A stretch of 5,772 nucleotides of DNA from Chloroflexi bacterium UBA4733 (GTDB lineage Bacteria; Chloroflexota; UBA4733): NCBI GenBank assembly GCA_002404055.1, contig DHIZ01000049.1, positions 22,603 through 28,374 on the forward strand, in the 5' to 3' direction. A program made the translations under genes and the position numbers. Below the pieces are notes generated by a model, which saw nothing but the letters and a program-made list of their open reading frames with translations, searched no databases and was not told the origin of the DNA. This document shows, piece by piece, positions 1 to 5,718 of this stretch; the stretch's first letter is position 1; each line of letters begins with the position of its first letter.

Positions 1-276
1 CGCCTCTCCCCGACCGAGTACCGGCTGCTCAGTGCCCTCGCCAATAACGTCGATCGCGTGATGGTCCACGAAGAGCTCCTCCAGCAAGTCTGGGGGCCGG
101 AGTACCGCGACGAGACGGAATATCTCTGGGTCTACATCCGCTATCTGCGCCAGAAGCTGGAAGCCGACCCCGCCCACCCGCGCCTGATCGTCAGCGAACC
201 GGGCGTCGGCTACATGCTGCGCCGCCCGGAGCCGGTCGCTGTCGCCACACTACCCCCCGCGCCGACCGAAGACTGA
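1..276 (+). CDS. OmpR/PhoB-family response regulator, C-terminal DNA-binding domain (partial, 5' end outside window)
   Basis: The reading frame is open from base 1 and ends at TGA 274-276, giving the last 91 residues of a protein that starts upstream. The sequence begins in the winged-helix effector domain ([16 protein letters not shown]) and passes through the recognition-helix region ([17 protein letters not shown]). It ends in the beta-hairpin wing ([10 protein letters not shown]) plus a short Pro/Ala-rich tail. The [20 protein letters not shown] stretch is characteristic of KdpE-like regulators. The family binds DNA as a phosphorylation-controlled dimer downstream of a sensor kinase; the receiver domain and target genes cannot be seen here. 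The stop lies 10 nt before the queF start, so the two genes are probably co-transcribed. The family call is secure. A specific KdpE role is not, because no kdp genes are visible. Confidence 0.9.
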   Translation, partial: RLSPTEYRLLSALANNVDRVMVHEELLQQVWGPEYRDETEYLWVYIRYLRQKLEADPAHPRLIVSEPGVGYMLRRPEPVAVATLPPAPTED

Positions 277-286
277 AAGGACCCTC

Positions 287-652
287 GTGCCCACGCACCC
301 CTCCAAAACGCTCGAAACGTTCCCCAATCCCCACCCAACGAACCGCTACACGATTACCCACGTCTGTCCAGAATACTCAGCGCTCTGCCCGGTGACCGGC
401 CAGCCCGACTTCGGCACGATCCGCATCAGCTACGTACCGGGCCCCCGTTGCGTCGAACTGAAGTCACTGAAGCTGTACCTCTGGTCCTTCCGCGACGAAG
501 GCCACTTCTTTGAGGACGTGACGAATATCATCCTGAACGACCTCGTCGCCGCCATGCAACCCCTGCGCTGCGAGGTGGTCGGTGAGTTCAACGTGCGGGG
601 TGGCATCACCACGACGGTGACGGCCGTGTACGAAAGCGCAAACGCAGGATAG
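287..652 (+). CDS. queF: NADPH-dependent 7-cyano-7-deazaguanine (preQ0) reductase, unimodular QueF
   Basis: This 121-residue cytoplasmic enzyme of the T-fold superfamily reduces the nitrile of preQ0 to the amine preQ1 with NADPH, in the queuosine tRNA-modification pathway. Its length fits the short Bacillus YkvM-type (unimodular) class. The catalytic cysteine is Cys34 in [14 protein letters not shown], with the acid Asp41 seven residues later, the same spacing as Cys55/Asp62 in B. subtilis. The QueF signature [20 protein letters not shown] occupies 57-76, and Glu76 sits where substrate-binding Glu97 is expected. Residue 75 is Phe where the Bacillus and E. coli enzymes have His next to that Glu. 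I start it at GTG 287 because AAAGGA lies about 6 nt upstream and the N-terminus then has normal length. It follows a response regulator gene by 10 nt; no other queuosine gene is visible, and I see no preQ1 riboswitch in that gap. Confidence 0.95.
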   Translation: MPTHPSKTLETFPNPHPTNRYTITHVCPEYSALCPVTGQPDFGTIRISYVPGPRCVELKSLKLYLWSFRDEGHFFEDVTNIILNDLVAAMQPLRCEVVGEFNVRGGITTTVTAVYESANAG

Positions 653-660
653 GCGTTTGC
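638..660. terminator. Perfect 8-bp hairpin over the queF stop, candidate bidirectional terminator
   Basis: GCAAACGC at 638-645 and its exact complement GCGTTTGC at 653-660 flank a 7-nt loop that contains the queF stop codon. It lies between two converging genes, queF and the SDR, whose stop codons are only 19 nt apart, where a shared terminator is expected. Neither strand has a clear T-run after the stem, so this is not a classical intrinsic terminator and function is inferred from position. Confidence 0.5.
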
Positions 661-671
661 CCGTCCAGTCG

Positions 672-1439
672 TCAGTCCATCACCATGCCGCCGTTGACGT
701 CCAGCATCTCCCCCGTGACGAAGGATGCATCGTCGGAGGCGAGGTAGGCGACCGCGCCGGCCACGTCGGCGGGAGTGGCCAGCCGCCCGGCGGGGATGCG
801 CTGCATGAGGGTGGCCAGTTGCTCGTCGGTGAACTGGTGGCCCATCAGCGTTTCGCCCGTGCCGGGGCAGACGGCGTTGGCGGTGATGCCCAGGGGCGCG
901 AACTGGCGGGCGATTGACTTGGTGAAGGAGAGTACGCCGCCCTTAGCGGCGTTATAGGCGATGCCGGAGAGCACGCCACCCTGCTTGCCGGCGGACGACG
1001 ATATGTTGACGATGCGCCCGTAGCGCTGCGCGACCATCAGCGGCAAAACTGCCTGGCAAAGCAGGAACGTCCCTTTCAGGTTGACATCGACGACGAGATC
1101 CCACTCCTCCTCGCTGCAGGTCAGCACGTCGTTGAGGCGGAGGATGCCCGCCGAGTTCACCAGCACATCGATCCGGCCAAAACGGGCAGCCGCTCGCCGG
1201 ACAGCGGCACGGACTTCAGCAAGGCTGGCGATGTCGGCGGTGAGTGTGACGGTCGTCGCGCCTGCCTCGGCCAGCGAACGTGCAACCGTTTCCAGGCGAC
1301 CTGCCTGACGGTCCAGCAGGGCAAGCATCGCCCCTTCCGCGGCCAGACGTTCCGCGATGGCCTGGCCAAACCCTTGCGCCGCGCCTGTTACCAGGGCAAC
1401 CCGGCCTTCCAACCGCCGGCACGTTCCTTTGTCCCCCAT
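672..1439 (-). CDS. Classical short-chain dehydrogenase/reductase (FabG-like SDR), 255 aa
   Basis: A Rossmann-fold NAD(P)-dependent oxidoreductase acting on an alcohol or carbonyl substrate that cannot be identified from the sequence. The cofactor loop TGAAQGFG is at residues 18-25 and the NSAG motif at 95-98. The catalytic tetrad reads Asn120, Ser149, Tyr162 and Lys166 (YNAAK). Asp43 at the end of the second strand (ALLDR) favours NAD(H) over NADP(H). The C-terminus has the usual PGRLATPADVA-like segment, here PAGRLATPADVAGAVAYLAS, and ends in DVNGG. The frame stays open further upstream, but I choose ATG 1437-1439 because GAGGAG lies 9 nt before it and the product then has the normal length; the upstream extension translates repeat DNA. 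The gene converges on queF and lies in the same orientation as the Gfo/Idh gene, 339 nt away across a repeat cluster, so it probably has its own promoter. Confidence 0.93.
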   Translation of the reverse strand: MGDKGTCRRLEGRVALVTGAAQGFGQAIAERLAAEGAMLALLDRQAGRLETVARSLAEAGATTVTLTADIASLAEVRAAVRRAAARFGRIDVLVNSAGILRLNDVLTCSEEEWDLVVDVNLKGTFLLCQAVLPLMVAQRYGRIVNISSSAGKQGGVLSGIAYNAAKGGVLSFTKSIARQFAPLGITANAVCPGTGETLMGHQFTDEQLATLMQRIPAGRLATPADVAGAVAYLASDDASFVTGEMLDVNGGMVMD

Positions 1440-1778
1440 AGCCCCTGACTCCTCGCACTCGCGCTGTCGCACGCCACATGCAGCTATTGTGGCATGGCCG
1501 GAACACGGGCGGGACGGCCAATACCGTTTGGATGAAACAGGGGAACCATGGCTGGAAATCGAACAGGGCGGCGACTGCGGTCTGCCGCCAAGCGACGGGG
1601 GCGACTGCGGTCGCTTGGGTCTGCCGTCAACGGTTCGCAACGCGACCGCAGTCGCCCCCGGTACAGGGCGGCGACTGCGGTCTGCCGCCCTGTACTACAG
1701 GGTACAAACATCGTTCGCTTGTTGTGCGCCACTCTACGCTACACTCGCGCCCTATCGTCCGCAAGGGAGCAACGCGCC
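1440..1778. other. 339-nt intergenic spacer with a repeat cluster and no gene
   Basis: No convincing gene occurs here. ORFs that cross it on both strands owe their openness to repeats rich in GCGACTGCGGTC and lack start signals. The part next to the SDR (1440-1560) should hold its promoter, but I find no clear -35/-10 pair. The middle is the repeat cluster described separately. Confidence 0.7.
1563..1702. repeat. Cluster of direct and inverted repeats (REP-like), core GCGACTGCGGTC
   Basis: The core GCGACTGCGGTC occurs three times directly (from 1571, 1601 and 1671, with one shared base before) and once inverted (1642-1656). A 27-bp block at 1563-1589 is repeated exactly at 1663-1689. An 18-bp perfect inverted repeat joins 1597-1614 to 1642-1659. 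A 9-bp pair links CCAAGCGAC (1588-1596) to 1610-1618. The strongest hairpin has 12-bp perfect arms, GTACAGGGCGGC at 1661-1672 and its complement at 1684-1695, with further GAC/GTC pairing inside. It overlaps a second palindrome, CCCTGTA, C, TACAGGG (1688-1702). The pattern fits an intergenic REP/BIME-type mosaic. A role in ending transcription of the upstream Gfo/Idh gene is possible. Confidence 0.8.
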
Positions 1779-2846
1779 TCAACGCGGCACCTGAACCCAG
1801 CACCGCTGCGCCGAGGACACGCCGGCGGCGTGCAGCACAGCCTGCGTGGCCAGGCCGTCTTCCAGCGTCGGAGGCAGGTCGCGGCCGGACTGGATGGCTT
1901 CCAGGAAGGTGCGCAGGATGCGTTCGGCGCCCATGGCCAGAAAGTCGGCGTGGCTCACGCCCTCTGGCACGGCCTCACCGGGCAGCGTCTGCCAGGAGTG
2001 GTCGGGACGGTAGAGACGCGCCTCGCCGTTGGCGTAGGCCAGGCCGCCTTCGCTGCCGTCGATCAGCAGTTGGCGATGTCCGATCGGAAAGTCGGAGTAA
2101 ACGGACCCGAGGCGGCTCAGCGCCATGGTTCCTTCGGCGCCATTCTCCAGATGCAACAACAGGTTCACGTCGTCGTCGATAGTCGTCGGCTGCGGCTGCC
2201 CGCTGACCGGATCGTAAAGGGGGGAGCGGTAGGTACGCAGGCTGGCACAGACCTCTGTGATGGGGCCGAGCATGAACTGGATGAGGTCGATGGCGTGCGC
2301 TCCGAGGTCGCCGAGGATGCCGCTGCCGGTACGTGCCGGATCGGTGCGCCAGGTGAAGGAAGGCTTCGGCCCGAGCAGCCCGGCGTTGAAGTTCTGGGAG
2401 TGGACGTGATAGATAGCGCCGAAGTGGCCGGCGGCCAGCAAGTCGCGTACCTGCAGGAAGAGCGGATTCCAGCGGTTGCTGAAGCCCATCAGGGTGCGCA
2501 CGTCGGCCTGGCGAACGGCGTCGACCATGGTGCGCGCCTCATCGAGCGATGTCGCCAGCGGTTTCTCACAGAAGATGTGTTTGCGATGGGCAGCAGCGGC
2601 CAGCACTAACGGCGCATGATAGCGATCGGGCGTATCGATTATGACCGCGTCAACTCTTGGGTCCTGCAGCAAGGCTTCCGGGTCTGAGACCACGGTGGCA
2701 ATAGCGTGCCGTGTTGCAAAAGCCTGGGCCCGCTTGGGGTTGGGACCGCAGAGGGCGTGGACCTGAAACTCTGGGATGCGCCGGAGTCCCTCCATGTGTG
2801 CTCCGGCGATGAAGCCATAGCCGAAGAGACCAAGGCCGATGGTCAT
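1779..2846 (-). CDS. Gfo/Idh/MocA-family NAD(P)-dependent oxidoreductase, 355 aa
   Basis: A two-domain sugar/inositol-type dehydrogenase of normal family length. The N-terminal Rossmann domain opens with GLFGYGFIAGAHM (GxGxxA at 9-14), followed by DTPDRYH at 71-77 and the family-defining EKP at 94-96 (FCEKPLA), whose Lys is the conserved catalytic/cofactor residue. The C-terminal alpha/beta domain carries GDLGAHAIDL (Asp180, His184, Asp187), the usual substrate-site histidine motif. Members oxidise or epimerise sugars, inositols and related polyols, or reduce biliverdin; the substrate cannot be told here. ATG 2844-2846 is preceded on the minus strand by AAAGGAG and TAGGAG, the nearer one 4 nt away. 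The gene starts 59 nt after the stop of the LexA-like gene in the same direction, so joint transcription is plausible. No carbohydrate transporter is visible nearby. Confidence 0.93.
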   Translation of the reverse strand: MTIGLGLFGYGFIAGAHMEGLRRIPEFQVHALCGPNPKRAQAFATRHAIATVVSDPEALLQDPRVDAVIIDTPDRYHAPLVLAAAAHRKHIFCEKPLATSLDEARTMVDAVRQADVRTLMGFSNRWNPLFLQVRDLLAAGHFGAIYHVHSQNFNAGLLGPKPSFTWRTDPARTGSGILGDLGAHAIDLIQFMLGPITEVCASLRTYRSPLYDPVSGQPQPTTIDDDVNLLLHLENGAEGTMALSRLGSVYSDFPIGHRQLLIDGSEGGLAYANGEARLYRPDHSWQTLPGEAVPEGVSHADFLAMGAERILRTFLEAIQSGRDLPPTLEDGLATQAVLHAAGVSSAQRCWVQVPR

Positions 2847-2905
2847 TGTGCTCCTACTCCTTTCCCGTGGTTCGATGGCGGTCTCACTGCACCGCGCCCC
2901 TGATA

Positions 2906-3529
2906 CTACCGATAGCGCCGGTAAAGCGCCAGCACGGTACCGTAGATGGTGAGGTCACGCACGCGCAGTGCTTCGCCGCCGGGTTGCGCCGAGAGCAGGG
3001 TGGTAACGCCGGCCTCGGGAAGGTAGCGGCGCACGGTGGCCCCGCCGCCATCCAGCAGGGCGACGACAGTGGCGCCGGACTGCGCCTCGTTGCCGGGGCG
3101 CACGACGAGGATGTCGCCATCCAGCAGCCCTTCGCTGCTCCAGCCGAATCCCTCGACGCGCAAGGCGACGGCGCCCTCGCTCCCGTTGAGCACCTCTCGC
3201 TCGACGGCCATGGGGGTCTCGTCGCTGTCGGTCAGGATGAGCGGCTGTCCGGCTTGCAGGCGTCCGGCCATTCGGACCAGCACTGGCAAGCGGCTCTCTG
3301 CCGTAGTCGGCAAGGGCAAGAGGAGTTCAATCGGCGGACGCCGGTTGGGGAGGCGGCGGATGTAGCCTTTCTGCTCCAGGGCGAGGATGTGCTTATAGAC
3401 GGAGGGTGAGGAGATGTTTCCCAGCTCCTCACCAATAGTGTTCAAGGCTGGGGCTTGCCCGGTCTGCTCCACCGTTCGCGTGATGACGTCGAGGATGTCG
3501 CGCTGGCGCTGGGTGAGCGGCTCGGTCAC
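2906..3529 (-). CDS. LexA-like repressor lacking the Ser/Lys catalytic dyad, 207 aa
   Basis: The N-terminal winged helix matches LexA throughout: LTQRQRDILDVI (5-16), the recognition region ISSPSVYKHILALEQKGYI (39-57) and the wing RRPPIELL. The C-terminal half has the S24 peptidase layout with an Ala93-Gly94 dipeptide in RLQAGQPL, equivalent to the E. coli cleavage site in RVAAGEPL, and LLDGDILVV at 135-143. Aligned by eye without gaps, E. coli VSGMSMKDIGIMDGD faces VEGFGWSSEGLLDGD, so the nucleophile Ser becomes Gly129. The general-base Lys (TVKRL) becomes Arg167 (TVRRY). Two serines (131-132) lie nearby but out of register. GTG 3527-3529 is chosen because AAGGAGG sits 4 nt upstream; an in-frame ATG 90 nt earlier adds non-conserved residues. 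Family role: repression of SOS genes with RecA-triggered self-cleavage. Inference: this copy may not self-cleave and may regulate something else. I give no lexA symbol for that reason. Confidence 0.88.
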   Translation of the reverse strand: MTEPLTQRQRDILDVITRTVEQTGQAPALNTIGEELGNISSPSVYKHILALEQKGYIRRLPNRRPPIELLLPLPTTAESRLPVLVRMAGRLQAGQPLILTDSDETPMAVEREVLNGSEGAVALRVEGFGWSSEGLLDGDILVVRPGNEAQSGATVVALLDGGGATVRRYLPEAGVTTLLSAQPGGEALRVRDLTIYGTVLALYRRYR

Positions 3530-3589
3530 GTCGCCTCCTTCTGGGGCTGGCAGTCGTGGCCAGGCAGTGTGTGCCTGCTGGCGCTGCCT

Positions 3590-3619
3590 ATCCTGCCCTG
3601 CCAGGCGTACCGTTGTCAA
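3590..3619 (-). promoter_or_regulatory. Candidate sigma-70-type promoter of the LexA-like gene
   Basis: On the minus strand a perfect TTGACA (-35, 3619-3614) is followed after 18 nt by CAGGAT (-10, 3595-3590, 3 of 6 consensus bases). This would start transcription roughly 55 nt before the GTG start. The -35 box overlaps the small palindrome GTTG, T, CAAC (3612-3620), which could be part of an operator. The weak -10 box limits confidence. Confidence 0.4.
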
Positions 3620-3657
3620 CCGCGGGGCGTATTCGGACGTTCAGCAGCGCTCCACCG

Positions 3658-3683
3658 GCGGGTCGGCGCCGCTGCCGACCCGC
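3658..3683. promoter_or_regulatory. 10-bp perfect inverted repeat between the divergent genes
   Basis: GCGGGTCGGC (3658-3667) and its exact complement (3674-3683) flank a 6-nt loop GCCGCT. It lies in the divergent region between the LexA-like gene and the plus-strand small ORF, 4 nt before an ATG at 3688. There is no T-run, so a terminator is unlikely; it could be an operator or an RNA hairpin in the leader of the small gene. Function is inference. Confidence 0.45.
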
Positions 3684-3687
3684 AACG

Positions 3688-3972
3688 ATGGCGCCACCCA
3701 CGGAAGCACCCTCGCCCTTGGTTGCCCCGGCGCTGGATCCTTGGCGATAGGTCAGGAATGGTGGGAATGGGCAGGAGCCCGGTTGGCAGACGTATGCCGA
3801 CCTCGCCGAAGATTACCGGAAGGCGGTTGCTCACAATACCGAGGAGAACAACCGGAAATCGCGCCTGCAAGGCCGCGGGGTCTGGTTGCTGTTGGCGGGT
3901 ACAATCTGTCTAGTCGGGGTACCCTTCACAGTCTTGTGGGCTACGGCGCCGAATCTCCTACAGTTCGGCTGA
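3688..3972 (+). pseudogene. Small single-pass membrane protein gene interrupted by an in-frame amber codon
   Basis: One frame reads from ATG 3688 through MAPPTEAPSPLVAPALDPWR, meets TAG at 3748-3750, then continues as clear protein-like sequence to TGA 3970-3972. The second part holds a polar charged helix (YADLAEDYRKAVAHNTEENN) and a basic stretch (RKSRLQGR). It ends with a hydrophobic segment (VWLLLAGTICLVGVPFTVLW) long enough to span the membrane, and a short tail. No ATG, GTG or TTG lies in this frame between the TAG and the hydrophobic segment, so the downstream part cannot start by itself. Either a point mutation has broken a roughly 94-codon gene, or the true N-terminus lies in another frame (ATG 3759 is a candidate) and a single-base indel is present. 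I do not recognise the family. It is divergent from the LexA-like gene and 45 nt before the next small ORF. Confidence 0.5.
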
Positions 3973-4017
3973 GCCGAAGGGCGCAGGATACGCAGGGCGC
4001 GGAAGGGGAGCAGCACG

Positions 4018-4188
4018 ATGGCAACGAATACCAGCAAACCGACGATGGAGGGGCGGCACACTGTTGTCAAGTTCCCGCCCCCTTCCGGACGTCCCAGCGG
4101 CAAAGGCTTGGAGTCGATCACCAGGGGCGGCGGGGAGCCAACGGTCAAGCGGGTGCTGGTACCCGATCTGACGACAGGGAAGAAGTAA
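4018..4188 (+). CDS. Small basic hypothetical protein, 56 aa
   Basis: ATG 4018-4020 follows AAGGGGAG at a good 7-nt spacing and reads to TAA 4186-4188. Most third codon positions are G or C, as in the certain genes of the window. The product is rich in Lys, Arg, Gly and Pro (KFPPPSGRPSGKGLESITRG in the middle, VKRVLVPDLTTGKK at the end), with no membrane segment, signal peptide or cysteines. I do not recognise a family. It begins 45 nt after the membrane ORF on the same strand, so both may belong to one transcript. The opposite-strand ORF covering this stretch lacks a ribosome-binding site and looks like a shadow. Confidence 0.55.
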   Translation: MATNTSKPTMEGRHTVVKFPPPSGRPSGKGLESITRGGGEPTVKRVLVPDLTTGKK

Positions 4189-4444
4189 CCGGCGTCACCG
4201 CTGATACTTTCCGTTGCGCTCCTGGCACGTTGTTCGGGCATCTCTCAGGCTTCGGCGACAGACGGGTCACAGCCACGCTGACCCACGTCCAGTCAAGATG
4301 GATTGGCAGCAGCGCAGACGGCGCTGGTGACACGGCGTGTGGAATGCACCTATATCGGACACCCTATCGGACATACTACAGGCACTTGGAAACATAGGCG
4401 CCGGTGGTGCTGTAAACGTCGAACAGCCGTGCCGGGCGGCGGCC

Positions 4445-4466
4445 ACCCTACCATAAATGGTAGGGT
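4445..4466. promoter_or_regulatory. Tight palindrome, ACCCTACCAT and its complement with a 2-nt gap
   Basis: Arms of 10 bp (4445-4454 and 4457-4466) pair perfectly around AA. A gap this short favours a dimeric repressor site or a cruciform over an RNA hairpin with a normal loop. It sits inside the region bounded by the TATCGGACA repeats. Confidence 0.5.
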
Positions 4467-4477
4467 TACGATCGACA

Positions 4478-4495
4478 AGCCTGCTCAAGCAGGCT
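4478..4495. repeat. Second tight palindrome, AGCCTGCT and its complement with a 2-nt gap
   Basis: Perfect 8-bp arms (4478-4485 and 4488-4495) flank CA. It lies 11 nt after the previous palindrome and 13 nt before the inverted TGTCCGATA copy. The pair could be subterminal transposase-binding sites or a short structured transcript; neither is proven. Confidence 0.5.
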
Positions 4496-4658
4496 GGGGG
4501 ACGGGTCGTGTCCGATATTACCGCTCAGCCTCTCAGGTTGCGTCCTAGGCCGGGGTCCCGGACAACGGGATGCCGCTCTAGCGGTCCAGGGTTCCGGGCG
4601 GGGCGGGAACGACCGCAGGGAGGGGGCCGAGTCGGTCTCGTCCCTCAGGGGGTGTGGC

Positions 4659-4951
4659 ATGTGCGAAGATCCCAGCCTGTACGACGAGACCGGGCGGGTC
4701 AGGGCGAGCGCGGTGGTGACCGCGCTGACCTGGATGGTGCGCGACTTTCAGGCCGAGGAGGAGTGGCCGGAGATGGCGCGGCCGCTTCGCGTCGGCGCGT
4801 CGCACTCTTGCTCTACGACGTCTGCTGTTGCTTCAAGGTGTCGGAGCGAATGGCACGGGAGCTGCTGGGCGATGAGGCCTGGCCGCGCATTCGGGCGACC
4901 TTTGCCCCCAAGGGCGGTCCATTGCGCCGGACGCGCGTCAATGCGAGTTGA
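4659..4951 (+). pseudogene. Small accessory ORF upstream of the transposase, frameshifted
   Basis: ATG 4659, with AGGGGG about 7 nt upstream, starts MCEDPSLYDETGRVRASAVV and continues through TWMVRDFQAEEEWPEMA. Near 4779-4799 the good reading moves to another frame and continues as RVALLLYDVCCCFKVSERMA, then GDEAWPRIRATFAPKGG, ending at TGA 4949-4951. Neither frame alone covers both parts. The joined product would be about 90 residues, with three adjacent cysteines (CCC). The stop overlaps the transposase ATG (4941) by 11 nt, suggesting translational coupling. The break coincides with a GC-rich block resembling the palindrome at 5719-5760. I do not recognise the family; partnership with the transposase is inferred from the overlap. 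Confidence 0.5.
4779..4802. repeat. GC-rich block 1 at the accessory ORF frame break
   Basis: This block aligns with 5722-5747, the left arm and loop of the terminal palindrome, over 24 positions. There are two single-base gaps and one mismatch; both contain CGGCCGC and GCGTCGGCGCG. It lies where the accessory ORF changes frame, and the frame change fits an insertion of length 2 modulo 3. Confidence 0.5.
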
Positions 4952-5633
4952 CGAGGCGGAGACGCAGCGGGCGGCAATCGCCGCTGCGCTGGCGGCCGGC
5001 CAGACGGGGGCGCAGGTTGCCAGGACGGTGGGCTGCGAGGCGAAGACGGTCTATCGCTTCCTGGAGCGCGCGGCGGAGGGGCTGGCGGCGGACGGCCGCC
5101 GCGCGAATGGCGGCAGGCCGCCGGTCTACACGGATCTGGCCCGGGCAGCGGTTCGGAAGGCGCGGGTGAGCGAGCCGGCAAACGGGCCAGTGATGCTGCA
5201 CCACGTACTCTTGCGAGACCCCGCGCGGTTCGGCTTGACTGCTGCCGAGGTGCCATCGGCCCGGCGCATCGGGGAGCTGATCCACGAATGGGGCCTGGCC
5301 GTCAAGCCGGTCGGGCCGAGGGATCGCCGGCGTTATCCGGGGCACGCCGCCACCGCGCCAGGCGTGTTGACGATCGACACCTGGGGGCCCTGGCCGGTGC
5401 GGGCCAACAAGGTGTACCTCGCCACGATCCAGGACCGCTGCACGCGCCTCGTCGCCGCCGTGCCTGCTGGCGCAGTTCGCTACGCCGAGGGAAGCGATGA
5501 GGCGAAGCCGGGCGTGACGGGCTCGACGTGGGCGCGCGCCATCGCCGTGGCGCAGCGCTTCCTGGTGGAGGGGCGGCTGCACGCGCTGTACACCGACAAT
5601 GGCGTCGGCATGGTCCCGTCCTTTGGCGCCCTC

Positions 5634-5662
5634 CACGGCCGCTTGCGGGCATCGGCGCGGCG
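5634..5662. repeat. GC-rich block 2 at the first transposase frame break
   Basis: It begins with CACGGCCGC and TT, and TCGGCGCG follows 7 nt later. The same two boxes occur in the same order in block 1 (4-nt gap) and in the palindrome at 5719-5760 (5-nt gap). The transposase frame changes here. The match to the others is looser than block 1. Confidence 0.4.
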
Positions 5663-5718
5663 CGCTACGCCCTGTCCCTGGGCGCCCGTCTGGTGTACAT
5701 TCCGCCTGCCCAGCCTTG

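Larger units (their letters stand above)
4189..4508. other. About 320-nt stretch without a convincing gene; repeats and palindromes only
   Basis: Open frames here start at weak codons, lack ribosome-binding sites and translate to low-quality sequence. What stands out is the TATCGGACA repeat and two palindromes, listed separately. I see no tRNA or rRNA. Confidence 0.6.
4352..4518. repeat. TATCGGACA repeats: two tandem copies and one inverted copy
   Basis: TATCGGACA occurs at 4353-4361 and 4365-4373, 12 nt apart, and as its complement TGTCCGATA at 4509-4517. The outer pair extends to 11 bp: ATATCGGACAC at 4352-4362 matches the complement of 4508-4518. The inverted copy starts with TGT and faces the transposase, as an insertion-sequence end would, so these may be terminal repeats of this element or a relative. 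Another reading is a 167-bp MITE-like unit bounded by the 11-bp repeats. Confidence 0.6.

Noticed and set aside
277..286. preQ1 riboswitch before queF
   Set aside because: The gap to the upstream gene is only 10 nt, too short for an aptamer.
1440..1640. N-terminal extension of the SDR (322-residue version)
   Set aside because: The added residues translate the repeat cluster and have no family match; ATG 1439 has a good ribosome-binding site and gives the standard length.
1563..1702. CRISPR array
   Set aside because: Only a few copies, uneven spacing, both orientations and no unique spacers of constant length; the repeats are nested palindromes.
1548..2609. Long plus-strand ORF across the repeats and the Gfo/Idh gene
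   Set aside because: It overlaps a gene with clear family motifs on the other strand and starts inside repeat DNA.
3831..4241. Minus-strand ORF with a hydrophobic stretch
   Set aside because: No ribosome-binding site and a shadow of the plus-strand small ORFs, which have better start signals and composition.
3414..4397. 327-residue plus-strand ORF
   Set aside because: It begins antisense to the LexA-like gene and its product has no coherent domain; two small ORFs in another frame look more protein-like.
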